A DNA stretch of 20,136 nucleotides from Gammaproteobacteria bacterium (GTDB lineage: Bacteria > Pseudomonadota > Gammaproteobacteria > UBA9339). Under the pieces are notes generated by a model that did no database searches, was not told the origin of the DNA, and was given only the letters and a program-made list of their open reading frames with translations. The DNA lies in NCBI GenBank assembly GCA_018814965.1, contig JAHIYS010000059.1, forward strand, positions 1 through 20,136, given 5' to 3'. The position numbers and the translations under genes are program-made. Positions 1 through 7,638 of the stretch are shown here, piece by piece; within the stretch, counting starts at the first letter, position 1, and each line of letters begins with the position of its first letter.

Positions 1-592
1 CATATGCCGAATGAATGGTGTTTATTCTAAGATTGTCTAAGTATTTGTTACATGATTCCCAGTGGTAGTTATTGTTATCTATGCTTTTTGGCGGTTCATC
101 ATTTTTATTTTTGTTGATCTGATCTTCTGCTTGAATGATGTTAAGATGGTATGGTGATTGGTCGGTATTTTCAGCTAATTTATGCCACTTAATGTAATCA
201 ATTACTTGTCTAATGTTATCGCTTATTTTGTCATAGTTCGCATTAGATTCAGTATAATTTACTAGTTCTGATAAATAGTTCTGCAATTTTGGACATTTTA
301 GTACTTCTTCTTTGGGTACAATTACAAGATCAGCTAAAATATTCTGCATGGCTAAAAAGTTCGGGGTATTGTTTTCTTTTAGCATGTCAAATTCTTTATG
401 CCAACGATCGCCAACTTGTTCATTTTCTCTAGATTCCAACATGCCCTCAAAAATACAATAGTTTTGCCACATTGGTTTTAATAGTGATTCTCTGGTTCTG
501 CCATAAGTAAGGGGTGAAACTATTGAATAAAATAGTAGGAGAATACAAATCAGGAGATTTCTTTTGTAAATAGTTTGTTTATTTTTCCTCAT
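1..592 (-). CDS. Secreted protein of unknown function, 3' end beyond window
   Basis: An open frame reads leftward from an ATG at 592-590 to the window edge without a stop, so at least 197 residues are present and the C-terminus is missing. The N-terminus is basic (MRKNKQTIYKR) followed by a hydrophobic stretch at about residues 13-27, with a likely signal-peptidase site near TYG (29-31), so the product is predicted to be exported. The start overlaps the last 14 nt of the upstream gene, which suggests translational coupling. The mature part is helical and charged and contains Cys in the contexts NYCIFEG, LKCPKL and WESCNK. The first two Cys and the intervening ENNTPNFLAMQNILADL segment align with the neighbouring gene, so I read the two as diverged tandem paralogues. 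I recognise no family. Confidence 0.72.
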   Translation of the reverse strand, partial: MRKNKQTIYKRNLLICILLLFYSIVSPLTYGRTRESLLKPMWQNYCIFEGMLESRENEQVGDRWHKEFDMLKENNTPNFLAMQNILADLVIVPKEEVLKCPKLQNYLSELVNYTESNANYDKISDNIRQVIDYIKWHKLAENTDQSPYHLNIIQAEDQINKNKNDEPPKSIDNNNYHWESCNKYLDNLRINTIHSAY

Positions 593-1007
593 TGGCTTTA
601 TCTCTGATTTTATAATCTATAAATTCGATTAATTCTGCAAGGTAGGGATGATGTTTCTGCACTTTTTTGGTATGCTTGCTGTAGTATATAAGCAACAATT
701 CAATGTATTTGGAAATGTCACAATTGGGATCTTTTAGGATGCTGGCATCGGTTACAGCAATTCTGCTAATAATCGTTGCAAGATCAAAAATAAGATAATT
801 AGGCATATTTTCGTCGGCCATTCCTAGTGGATGGAAAAGATCGCTCCCATCATCCCATGGTTCTAATTCTAGTCCGCTTTCTTGGCCATAAATATTGCAA
901 AGATCTATGTTGAGTGGATAACTCCAAGCTAAGGGATAGTTGCAATTGAGCAAACAGAAAGTCGCTGAATAGATAATAATGGTTCTTATGTTTTTTTTGG
1001 AGAGCAT
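579..1007 (-). CDS. Secreted protein of unknown function, paralogue of the next gene
   Basis: This encodes 142 aa starting at ATG 1007-1005. No strong Shine-Dalgarno is visible, so the start is moderately sure. A basic N-terminus (MLSKKNIR) and hydrophobic residues 9-28 form a signal peptide, with cleavage plausible after AWS (27-29). LLNC at 19-22 is a poor lipobox, so I do not call a lipoprotein. The mature part has two Cys (in DLCNIYGQ and DPNC) 59 residues apart. The downstream gene has an equivalent pair 54 residues apart, with a shared middle segment (ENMPNYLIFDL versus ENNTPNFLAMQ). The stop lies inside the downstream gene, a 14-nt overlap, so the two probably form a small operon. The function is unknown, and a secreted factor or effector is only a possibility. 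Confidence 0.65.
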   Translation of the reverse strand: MLSKKNIRTIIIYSATFCLLNCNYPLAWSYPLNIDLCNIYGQESGLELEPWDDGSDLFHPLGMADENMPNYLIFDLATIISRIAVTDASILKDPNCDISKYIELLLIYYSKHTKKVQKHHPYLAELIEFIDYKIRDKANEEK

Positions 1008-1187
1008 AATTGTTTGGAATGAATTTTTCTTAGTGCGATCGTACTCTTATTTTTATGGATAATAAACCTTTTTGCTATGGTGACTGACAGTTCGGAAGGC
1101 AAATTATTTAATATTTCTTAAGTTCCAGCTTCCTTAGTTATTGATATTCTTTCGATGAATTGTATTTTATTGTGTTTTCAGATAAGT

Positions 1188-1193
1188 TATACT
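1188..1193 (+). promoter_or_regulatory. Possible -10 box of the 1225 gene
   Basis: TATACT matches the sigma-70 -10 consensus at 5 of 6 positions and lies 31 nt upstream of the ATG at 1225, with a good GGAGG ribosome binding site between (about 1216-1220). The -35 region (TTTTAT at 1165-1170, 17-nt spacer) is poor, so only the -10 is offered. Confidence 0.4.
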
Positions 1194-1224
1194 AGAAAGC
1201 AATTAAATTTTTCCTGGAGGATTT

Positions 1225-1989
1225 ATGAGAATTATTCTAGCCGGTCTTTTCCTGATCTTTTTCGTTTCTTATAGCTTCACGTCTGCGGCAATGAATAATT
1301 CGATAAACAACGATGCCTTTTCAGATGAGTTGATAAAAACATCGAGTGCAGAAAAGTTGAATGAAGAGGAGTTCATGGATAATTATTTCAAAAATCCAAC
1401 ACCTGATAGAATGCCAGAATATATTAATACAATTATCAATGATCCAGAAATTATTGGGCCATTTAATGGCCAGGTTTTTATTGCTTTTGTTGCTGGCATT
1501 GTTAAAGATAATCCAGAAAAAGTGGCGTCGTGGATGGAGCGGTTGAAATTTATAGATGAGCATAGCATGGAAAGACTGAACTATATTTATTGGGGAATTT
1601 GGTATTCAGGAAACCCTGAAGCAGGTGCTTATTTGCAACAATTAGCAATGGGTGATGACTATAGAGCATCTTTAGCTAAGAGGATTATTCGTTCCCCCCT
1701 ACGGGATCTTCTAGAGATTGAAAAAACAGATCCTGGAAATATTGATATGCTATGGGCTTCTTTTTTTGCGAGGGGGGATGATGAGTATCTAAGGTTATTA
1801 TTAAGAATTGCCGCTTTCGATCCTAAGCGTGACTTAAGTGGGCTTTACGCCGATGATGGATTAGTAAGTATGGCAATCTGGTCTATAAAATCTTACAGGG
1901 AAAAAGATCCAGTGATTAATGAGAGAATAGCTAATTTAATAGCTAAAAATCCTGATTTTGATTACAGTATTAATCAAAAAAGTAACTAG
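1225..1989 (+). CDS. Secreted alpha-helical protein of unknown function
   Basis: This encodes 254 aa. ATG 1225 is preceded by TGGAGG at a standard distance. Residues 1-22 are a signal peptide (MRIILAGLFLIFFV... to TSAA), predicting export to the periplasm or beyond. The mature part is helical: YFKNPTPDRMPEYI at about 54-67, then NGQVFIAFVAGIVKDNPEKV and WGIWYSGNPEAGAYL, ending hydrophilic. The pattern of a short residue-pair repeat followed by a helix in which NPEKV-like motifs recur resembles a small family of uncharacterised proteobacterial secreted proteins I have seen without any assigned role. That resemblance is from memory and unverified. The gene is divergent from the 579-1007 operon and stands alone. 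The REP-containing element starts 55 nt after its stop. No catalytic motif is evident. Confidence 0.75.
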   Translation: MRIILAGLFLIFFVSYSFTSAAMNNSINNDAFSDELIKTSSAEKLNEEEFMDNYFKNPTPDRMPEYINTIINDPEIIGPFNGQVFIAFVAGIVKDNPEKVASWMERLKFIDEHSMERLNYIYWGIWYSGNPEAGAYLQQLAMGDDYRASLAKRIIRSPLRDLLEIEKTDPGNIDMLWASFFARGDDEYLRLLLRIAAFDPKRDLSGLYADDGLVSMAIWSIKSYREKDPVINERIANLIAKNPDFDYSINQKSN

Positions 1990-2167
1990 TCTGATATGGA
2001 ACATAAGGAGTTAGAGCCTGGCACCACTGGTCATAGAGCATGTGGTAGGCGCAGGCTTTAGTCCAATTCATTACCCACAAGTATATTGTAACCTAAGTAA
2101 GATGTTGAAAAATGAAGAGTAACCATGCTATATATGATTGCTTATATAGCGATCATGAATGAGTATT

Positions 2168-2216
2168 GTCATTGCGAGCAAAGCGCTTTTTCTTTTTGCT
2201 TTGCGCGGCAATCCAG
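2168..2216 (+). repeat. Palindromic repeat, GTCATTGCGAGC...GCGGCAATCCAG, left copy
   Basis: A 49-nt unit with fixed ends (GTCATTGCGAGC and CGGCAATCCAG) and an internal stem GCAAAGC/GCTTTGC (about 2178-2204). Units with these ends are, from general knowledge, dispersed in many proteobacterial genomes including host-associated ones. It faces an inverted copy at 2318-2360. Confidence 0.75.
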
Positions 2217-2317
2217 TTTTATGTTTTCATTATGATCGAGCAGAGTACTCGTTCTAAATATAACTGTTTTATAGATTTATGGCAATTAGAAGAGTGCTGG
2301 GGTTATATTTAAGTTTT

Positions 2318-2360
2318 CTGGATTGCCGCACGAAATAAAAAGCATTTCGCTCGCAATGAC
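2318..2360 (-). repeat. Palindromic repeat, GTCATTGCGAGC...GCGGCAATCCAG, right copy
   Basis: Read on the minus strand it has the same ends as 2168-2216, but the internal stem is CGAAAT/ATTTCG. Its sequence differs from the left copy on both sides of the stem while pairing is kept. This argues that the hairpin, not the sequence, is conserved. Confidence 0.75.
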
Positions 2361-2440
2361 GGCATAAAGATTGATCTATGTAAAGATGTGGGTAATGAAT
2401 TGGGCTAAAGCCTGCGCCTGCCGTATAATTGTCCTATTAG

Positions 2441-4051
2441 CTATACAAAAGGCGCATAAATTGTTTTGGTAATCTCAAGTTTCTCTAAAAACTTCTGATC
2501 ATGGCTAATAATTATTAATGCACCTTCATAGTTTTTTAGAATAGATTCTAAGCATCTTAAATTCTCTAAGTCTAAGTGATTTGTGGGTTCATCGAGCATT
2601 AATAGTTCTGGTGGTTTCTCCGCTAGTAAAACACAGGCAAGTGCCGCTCTTATTTTTTCACCGCAGCTCAGGTTACCTATCTTTTGTAACACAGCTTCAT
2701 TGCGAAAAAGGAAGCTTGCTAAATTCTTGTGCGCTTCATTGTTGGACACTTTTGGATTTAGATTTTTGTAATTATCTAGAATCGATAATTGCTGATCTAA
2801 AATCTCTAGTTTTTGATCGAGATAGTTCGCAGTTATATTTACTTTGATTACGCCGCTTTCTGGTTCGATTATTTTTTGGATTAATTTTAACAGAGTCGTT
2901 TTGCCGCTGCCGTTATCGCCAGAAATGGCTATATATTCTGGGCCGCAGATAGTTAAATTAAAATCATGCAATAGGTAAGGTTCGGCGCTACTATATCGAA
3001 AACTGATATTTTCTATGTTAGCTACAATTTTATCATTAGGCACAAATGTTTTTGGTAGTGATACCTGAATATTGTAATCGATAGCCAAATTACTTTTAGC
3101 TTGTTGCAACTCTTGTTCGGCTGTATTAATTAGTCGGATGGATCGTTTGCTTAAAGTTTGTTGGGTTCTGCCGCTGCGATTCTCGGCAAAATCCAACATT
3201 GCTTTTGGTTGATCATTCTTTTTTCGAGCTCGATGACCCTTGGCTTGATTCTGCTCATGTTTTTCATGTGAGGCTTGAGTTGAGCTGACTGCTTTTGTAA
3301 GTGATTTCTTAGCATCATTAAATAGCAGTTCTTTTGCAGCACGCTCAATTTTTTCTTGTTCTTGATAGAAGCTAAAACTACCGCCATAAATTCTTGCGCC
3401 ATGTTCAGTGAGGGCTAGAGTTTGATCCATCAGCTCCAAGAGTTGTTGGTCATGGCTTATTATTAACATCCCCCCTGGCCAGGTTTGAATGGAGTGGTAA
3501 AGAATGTTACGTGCAGTTTTATCTAAGTTATTGGTCGGTTCGTCAAGGATCAGAAAATCCGCTTGCGATTCCTGATAAAAAGCTTTGCTTAACCAGAGTT
3601 TAGTAATTTCACCATTACTTAGTGTGCCAATTTTTGTCTGCAAGTCTTTTATGTTAAAACAAAATTTTGTAGCTTGTTTTGTAATCCTTTCTTTGATATT
3701 CCAGTCCTCGCCAAGAATGGCAAAGTCATTGGGGTCAACGCTTCCTTTTAGAATATTTTCCAAAGCTTGTAGTTTCATATCAGCCTCAAAAAACTGGGCG
3801 ATAGTTAGATCATGGTAGCAAGAGAAATCTTGAGGGCAATAACCTATCTTTCCCAGAACTTTTACTGAGCCCGCAGTTGGTTTGAGCTCATTAATAATAA
3901 GTTTGAGTAAAGTAGATTTCCCAATCCCATTTTTACCAATCAATCCAGTTTTAATGTTACTTAAAGTTAAATTGAGGTTATTAAAAACCAATTGGCTTTT
4001 GGGATTCTGATAAGTTAAATTCTGAATGATAATGCTTTGATTATGCGACAT
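2441..4051 (-). CDS. ABC-F family ATPase (ribosome-associated, Uup/EttA-type)
   Basis: This encodes 536 aa with two ABC ATPase domains and no membrane segments. Domain 1 has Walker A GKNGIGKS (39-46), signature LSNGE (144-148), Walker B FLILDEPTNNLD (166-177) and switch His200. Domain 2 has Walker A GDNGSGKT (378-385), signature LSCGE (461-465), Walker B LLMLDEPTNHLD (483-494) and His517. The linker between them (about 235-330) is basic and helical, with GHRARKKNDQPKAML at 272-286, where ABC-F proteins contact P-site tRNA. ABC-F proteins relieve stalled ribosomes or protect them from antibiotics, and I cannot assign a subfamily. The ATG at 4051 is chosen because AGAGGA sits 7 nt upstream. A TTG five codons earlier lacks such a site. 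Confidence 0.93.
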   Translation of the reverse strand: MSHNQSIIIQNLTYQNPKSQLVFNNLNLTLSNIKTGLIGKNGIGKSTLLKLIINELKPTAGSVKVLGKIGYCPQDFSCYHDLTIAQFFEADMKLQALENILKGSVDPNDFAILGEDWNIKERITKQATKFCFNIKDLQTKIGTLSNGEITKLWLSKAFYQESQADFLILDEPTNNLDKTARNILYHSIQTWPGGMLIISHDQQLLELMDQTLALTEHGARIYGGSFSFYQEQEKIERAAKELLFNDAKKSLTKAVSSTQASHEKHEQNQAKGHRARKKNDQPKAMLDFAENRSGRTQQTLSKRSIRLINTAEQELQQAKSNLAIDYNIQVSLPKTFVPNDKIVANIENISFRYSSAEPYLLHDFNLTICGPEYIAISGDNGSGKTTLLKLIQKIIEPESGVIKVNITANYLDQKLEILDQQLSILDNYKNLNPKVSNNEAHKNLASFLFRNEAVLQKIGNLSCGEKIRAALACVLLAEKPPELLMLDEPTNHLDLENLRCLESILKNYEGALIIISHDQKFLEKLEITKTIYAPFV

Positions 4052-4075
4052 ATTAAATCCTCTCAAAAAGTTGTA

Positions 4076-4102
4076 GATGACCAGCTGTTTTAGCAGTTGA
4101 TC
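4076..4102 (-). promoter_or_regulatory. Leader hairpin upstream of the ABC-F gene
   Basis: On the minus strand GATCAACTG and CAGCTGGTC pair (one mismatch, one G-T pair) around a CTAAAA loop in the untranslated leader. A short T run (ACTTTTTG) follows just before the ribosome binding site. ABC-F resistance genes are often controlled by leader attenuation, but there is no convincing leader peptide here, so a regulatory role is only a suggestion. Confidence 0.3.
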
Positions 4103-4173
4103 GAACTTAAGCTTGAAAGTTTTTAATTGCGCATCGGTATGGATCTCTAAGTTGTAATTGTTATGATCATATA

Positions 4174-4182
4174 ATTATAGCA
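4174..4182 (-). promoter_or_regulatory. Extended -10 promoter of the ABC-F gene
   Basis: The minus strand reads TGCTATAAT, a perfect extended -10 (TGnTATAAT), which can work without a good -35. Transcription would start near 4167, giving an untranslated leader of about 115 nt before the ATG at 4051. Confidence 0.55.
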
Positions 4183-4226
4183 GATTTTTTGCAATATTAA
4201 CGTTTGGGTAGTGGGATCTTGAATTA

Positions 4227-5771
4227 TTAATCTGAAATTAAGCGCTCTTTTGGTAATTGCTTTTCGGTATGTTTTGGACGTTTTAGCAAAAGAATGAATG
4301 GTAACATTGCTAAAAGGCTCAGCATAATAAAGCCGAAGACATTCACTGTGGATAACATCATTGCTTGTTTTGTTACTTCGCCGCTTAGCAGAGGCGCTAT
4401 AATTGGATCAGTGATTTGTAAATGCAAAGGTTGTAAATATTCCATAAGGTTTGGATTGTATGGGCTAATGAAGCTTATTAAATGGTTCCATGAGGTTTGA
4501 GTATTGCTGGTATACACGTTGAAAATAACTGCAATGCCAATAGAGGCGCCTATGGTGCGTAAAAGGCTATTTAAGCTGGCTGCTTCAACGCGAGATTTTT
4601 CTGGTAGAGTAGAGAATGCAAGAGTGGATAGGGGTACAAATAGCATCCCTAATCCTAATCCTTGGAGGATTAAAGGCCAGATTAACCACCATTTGTTAAT
4701 TTCAAGCGTGTAATAGGTGCAAACATAGGTACCTATCGCGCTGATAAGAATCCCAATAGCTACTATTTTACGCTGGTCTATACGTTGACAAAGTTTACCA
4801 ACTACAATCATGCTAAACATTACGCTAATTGCTCGGGGCGTCATTGTAAGGCCGGTGATGAATACTGGATAATTTAGCAAGCTTTCAAGGAACATTGGTA
4901 GAATCGCAATCGAACCAAAAAGCCCAATTCCTAGTGCCAGCAGTAATAAGCTTGAGATAGTGAAGTTACGGTTTTTAAAAATACTTAGATCAAAAATTGA
5001 TTGTCCGCGATTAAAGTAACTATAAATTAAAAAGCTAATGAATCCTGATATAGCAAAAAATGCAGCAAGTCTAATTGAGTTAGCATTAAACCAATCATCT
5101 TGATTGCCCCTATCAAGAAAATATTGGATTGCACCAATAGTTATTGTAAGGAAAAAGAATCCAAGCCAATCAAAAGATCTTTTCTTTTTTATGGTATTAG
5201 GTACGACCTTCCAGGATAATAAAAAGGACATGATGCCAATAGGGATGTTGATATAAAATGCCCAGCGCCAACTAGCAATGTCTGTAAGATATCCGCCAAG
5301 AGTTGGTCCTAAAATTGGCCCCACCATTACCCCAGTGCCAAAGATTGCCATGGCCTTGCCCAATTCTTTAGGTGGATATATATCAATTAAGGTTGCTTGT
5401 GATAAGGGGACTAAAGCGGCGCCAAATAAGCCTTGTAATAAGCGGAAGGCTATAATTTGCGGAAAAGAATTAGCCATTCCACAAAGAGCAGAGGCAAAAG
5501 TAAAGCCAGCGATACACCAAAGCAAATAATTTTTACGCCCTAGACGGTCAGAAAAATATCCAGCCAATGGCATAATAATAGCAGAGGCTATTAAATAGCA
5601 GGTTAGAGTCCAGGATATTTGATTTGGTGCAGCGTTTAATTCTCCTTGGATGTGTGGCAAAGCAACATTAACTATAGTGGTGTCTAATACTTGCATTAAT
5701 GTAGCAGACATAACTGCGATAACGATAAGCCACCGTTTTGCTGATGGGGTATTAGAATCAATGGTATTCAT
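4227..5771 (-). CDS. emrB: EmrB-type multidrug efflux transporter (MFS, DHA2 family)
   Basis: This encodes 514 aa, the usual length for a 14-TM DHA2 proton antiporter of the inner membrane. Visible signatures are LDTTIVNVALPHI (29-41, motif D1), GYFSDRLGRKN (71-81, motif A between TM2 and TM3), R110 and LLQGLFG (motif B region), and GTGVMVGPILGPTLGG (145-160, motif C, typical of antiporters). Hydrophobic segments continue to LLKRPKHTEK at the C-terminus. It partners with the membrane fusion protein encoded just upstream and with an outer-membrane channel not present here. The start codon overlaps the emrA stop by 4 nt (ATGA), so translation is coupled. Substrates cannot be read from sequence. 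Confidence 0.93.
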   Translation of the reverse strand: MNTIDSNTPSAKRWLIVIAVMSATLMQVLDTTIVNVALPHIQGELNAAPNQISWTLTCYLIASAIIMPLAGYFSDRLGRKNYLLWCIAGFTFASALCGMANSFPQIIAFRLLQGLFGAALVPLSQATLIDIYPPKELGKAMAIFGTGVMVGPILGPTLGGYLTDIASWRWAFYINIPIGIMSFLLSWKVVPNTIKKKRSFDWLGFFFLTITIGAIQYFLDRGNQDDWFNANSIRLAAFFAISGFISFLIYSYFNRGQSIFDLSIFKNRNFTISSLLLLALGIGLFGSIAILPMFLESLLNYPVFITGLTMTPRAISVMFSMIVVGKLCQRIDQRKIVAIGILISAIGTYVCTYYTLEINKWWLIWPLILQGLGLGMLFVPLSTLAFSTLPEKSRVEAASLNSLLRTIGASIGIAVIFNVYTSNTQTSWNHLISFISPYNPNLMEYLQPLHLQITDPIIAPLLSGEVTKQAMMLSTVNVFGFIMLSLLAMLPFILLLKRPKHTEKQLPKERLISD

Positions 5772-6673
5772 GGGGTGGTTATTTGATTGCTATAAGCATC
5801 TATTTTTACGGTTGCTGTAGTGCCAATTCGTAGTGGATATTTAGGGTCTGGATTTAAAATATGGATTTTAACGGGTATTCTTTGAGTGATTTTAATCCAA
5901 TTGCCAGTAGCATTTTGTGGGGGTAATAATGAAAATACTGTTCCGCTGCCACCGCTTATGCTTTCTACCGCACCTTTAAAAACATGTGATGGATACATTT
6001 CAACAATTACTTCTGCCGTTTGTCCGGGGGAGATGTTTTGTAATTCTGTTTCTTTAAAATTGGCATCTACCCAATATAGTTCGTCGCTAATTACAACAAA
6101 CAGGGGTTGAAAGGCGCTAATTACACTGCCCACACGTAAGGTCATGTTAGAAACATAGCCATTGGTTGCAGCAAATACTTTGCTATTGTGTAAGTCGAAT
6201 TCTGCTTTATTTAAGGATGCAGTTGCTAATTGTAGAGTTGCTGTAGCAACTTGAAGATTTTTTATGGCATCATCTTCGTCTTGAATGGAAAGAGACCTAT
6301 TTTTTGCTAACATCGTGACTCTTTTGGTATTTGTTTGAGCGTTTTTCCAATTAGCTTCGGCAATAGCTAATTGGGCCTTTTCTTTATCTACGGCAACTTG
6401 AAATGGTATAGGGTCTAATTCGAATAACAGTTCCCCTTTATTTACAAATTGATTATTTTGAACATTGAGGTTGCTTACTTGGCCACTAACTTGTGCAGAA
6501 ATCTTAACGATATTAGCGTTAACGTAAGCATTGTCGGTACTGATATAGCGCTGTGCATGTAGCCAATAAAAGATACCACCGGTTACAATTCCGATAACTA
6601 GAATAATGGAAAGTATTATTTGAATCTGGCGTGATGAGCTTATTTTCTGTTGTATTGTTTTTATGTTAATCAT
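5768..6673 (-). CDS. emrA: EmrA/HlyD-type membrane fusion protein
   Basis: This encodes 301 aa. A short cytoplasmic N-terminus is followed by one membrane anchor (about 18-38), then the periplasmic part. DNAYVNANIVKISAQVSGQV (47-66) opens the lipoyl/barrel-sandwich domain. A helical hairpin (about 92-165, Ala/Gln/Lys-rich) is followed by the second lipoyl half (NGYVSNMTLRVG) and the beta-barrel (YWVDANFKETELQNISPGQ). The motif TGNWIKITQRIPVKI near the C-terminus is typical of EmrA. It bridges EmrB to an outer-membrane TolC-like channel. At 301 aa it is shorter than E. coli EmrA (about 390 aa), mainly in the coiled-coil hairpin. No clear Shine-Dalgarno precedes the ATG. The gene has its own promoter 40-70 nt upstream rather than depending on suhB. 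Confidence 0.92.
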   Translation of the reverse strand: MINIKTIQQKISSSRQIQIILSIILVIGIVTGGIFYWLHAQRYISTDNAYVNANIVKISAQVSGQVSNLNVQNNQFVNKGELLFELDPIPFQVAVDKEKAQLAIAEANWKNAQTNTKRVTMLAKNRSLSIQDEDDAIKNLQVATATLQLATASLNKAEFDLHNSKVFAATNGYVSNMTLRVGSVISAFQPLFVVISDELYWVDANFKETELQNISPGQTAEVIVEMYPSHVFKGAVESISGGSGTVFSLLPPQNATGNWIKITQRIPVKIHILNPDPKYPLRIGTTATVKIDAYSNQITTP

Positions 6674-6736
6674 ATTTGTTTAAAATATTTTCCATTATTA
6701 ATTCAAGGGCTCGGTTTTACAAAGTCTTAAACAAAT
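6674..6736. promoter_or_regulatory. Possible operator: 10-bp perfect inverted repeat before emrA
   Basis: ATTTGTTTAA at 6674-6683 and TTAAACAAAT at 6727-6736 are perfect inverted copies 43 nt apart. The upstream copy falls inside the -35/-10 spacer of the predicted emrAB promoter and the other ends against the emrA start codon. This is a plausible pair of regulator half-sites, but in AT-rich DNA a chance match cannot be excluded. No MarR/EmrR or TetR gene is in the window. Confidence 0.35.
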
Positions 6737-6742
6737 TATCAA
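6714..6742 (-). promoter_or_regulatory. Predicted emrAB promoter
   Basis: On the minus strand TTGATA (6742-6737) and TAAAAC (6719-6714) are separated by exactly 17 nt. The -35 matches 5 of 6 and the -10 4 of 6 consensus positions. It lies between the suhB stop and the emrA start. Confidence 0.45.
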
Positions 6743-6763
6743 GTTGTTTTTTAATGGCAAGTA

Positions 6764-7549
6764 TTATGTCAACACTTTTTCTTGCACCAGTTGTAAAATT
6801 ATTTTATGAATATTCTGATTGCCTGCTATAAGACTCCCAGTGGTTAAGTAATTATCATTGCTGCCAAGATCGGTAACGATACCTCCGGCTTCTTGTATAA
6901 TTAAAGTTCCAGCTGCTATGTCCCACGGTGAAAGATTTATTCCCCATGCTCCATCAAGACGACCACAAGCAACATAGGCCAAATCAAGGGCGGCTGAACC
7001 ACTACGACGGGTTCCAGCAGCATAAGGCAATATTGACGCTAATATTTTTAAAAAAATACCGATCTCTTTGCTTGCTTTGTTGCCAAAACTGGAGGCGATT
7101 ACTGATCCCTCCAGTTGTTTTCTTGATGCTACTCTGATTCTGCGATCATTAAGAAAGGCGCCCGCGCCAAAGGTAGCAGTAAATAGTTCTTGGCGAAGCG
7201 GATCGTAAATTAAACCATGCTCTATGCGATCTTTATATTTTACTGCAATAGAAACACAAAAATGTGGGTGGCCATGAATAAAATTATTTGTTCCATCAAT
7301 AGGGTCAATAATCCAAGTGTAATCACCAGTACCACTAACTCCGCTTTCTTCACCAAGGATGGCGTGATCAGGATACGAATCGAGAATAATGTTAATAATC
7401 TCTTGTTCTACTTGTTGGTCAACTTCAGTAACAAAATTATTATGACCTTTTTCCCCTACCTGGATTGTATCCAGGCGATCAGTTGCGCGTAGGATGATTT
7501 TGCCAGCACTGCGTGCTGCTTTTGTTGCTATGGTCATTAGTGGATGCAT
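6764..7549 (-). CDS. suhB: Inositol-1-monophosphatase family protein (SuhB)
   Basis: This encodes 261 aa, the normal length. It is a magnesium-dependent sugar-phosphate phosphatase. Metal-binding signatures are all present: GEES (66-69), IDPIDGTNNF (81-90, the family hallmark) and WDIAAG (209-214). LGEES, followed by the DPIDGT motif, fits the SuhB/IMPase branch rather than CysQ or FBPase. In E. coli SuhB also joins the rRNA antitermination complex, and whether this one does is not shown by the sequence. AGAGGA lies 3-8 nt before ATG 7549, fixing the start. It is transcribed towards emrAB. Its upstream region runs into the REP array within about 65 nt, so its promoter must be short or lie beyond the repeats. 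Confidence 0.92.
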   Translation of the reverse strand: MHPLMTIATKAARSAGKIILRATDRLDTIQVGEKGHNNFVTEVDQQVEQEIINIILDSYPDHAILGEESGVSGTGDYTWIIDPIDGTNNFIHGHPHFCVSIAVKYKDRIEHGLIYDPLRQELFTATFGAGAFLNDRRIRVASRKQLEGSVIASSFGNKASKEIGIFLKILASILPYAAGTRRSGSAALDLAYVACGRLDGAWGINLSPWDIAAGTLIIQEAGGIVTDLGSNDNYLTTGSLIAGNQNIHKIILQLVQEKVLT

Positions 7550-7613
7550 ATGTCCTCTTTGTTAATTAAAAATATTGCATGCTAAATCTATGTTTATCGA
7601 ATTTACGGTTGCC

Positions 7614-7638
7614 GGTAGCCGCAGGCTTTAGCCTGCGC
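7614..7638 (+). repeat. REP palindrome, single, forward
   Basis: GGTAG followed by CCGCAGGCTTTAGCCTGCG: a GTAG tetranucleotide at the foot of a CGCAGGCT/AGCCTGCG hairpin. It lies upstream of suhB, in the untranscribed or leader region, and is the leftmost member of the REP cluster. Confidence 0.8.

Larger units (their letters stand above)
2044..2422. repeat. 379-bp nested inverted-repeat element with REP-like ends
   Basis: The outer arms are 2044-2079 and 2387-2422 (36 nt each, inverted, 2 mismatches). Each begins at its outer end with the half-REP GGTAGGCGCAGGCTTTAG (left arm; GGCAGGCG... in the right) and continues with an AATTCATTACCCACA-type tail. Inside lies a second inverted pair, 2168-2216 and 2318-2360. 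The stretch between outer left and inner left holds two mutually exclusive small hairpins: GCTATATA/TATATAGC at 2127-2150 and ATGATTGCT/AGCGATCAT at 2134-2156. There is no coding frame of note. The layout is that of a non-autonomous mobile repeat (MITE-like). It also lies between the 3' ends of two converging genes, where it could stop transcription. Confidence 0.8.

Noticed and set aside
4147..4170. Seven-codon leader peptide (MIITITT) before the ABC-F gene
   Set aside because: Its ATG lies at or upstream of the predicted transcription start and has no ribosome binding site.
5768..6673. HlyD-type protein as the exporter partner of the double-glycine peptide
   Set aside because: It is coupled to the MFS protein EmrB by a 4-nt overlap, there is no C39 peptidase ABC protein, and the peptide gene is 13 kb away.
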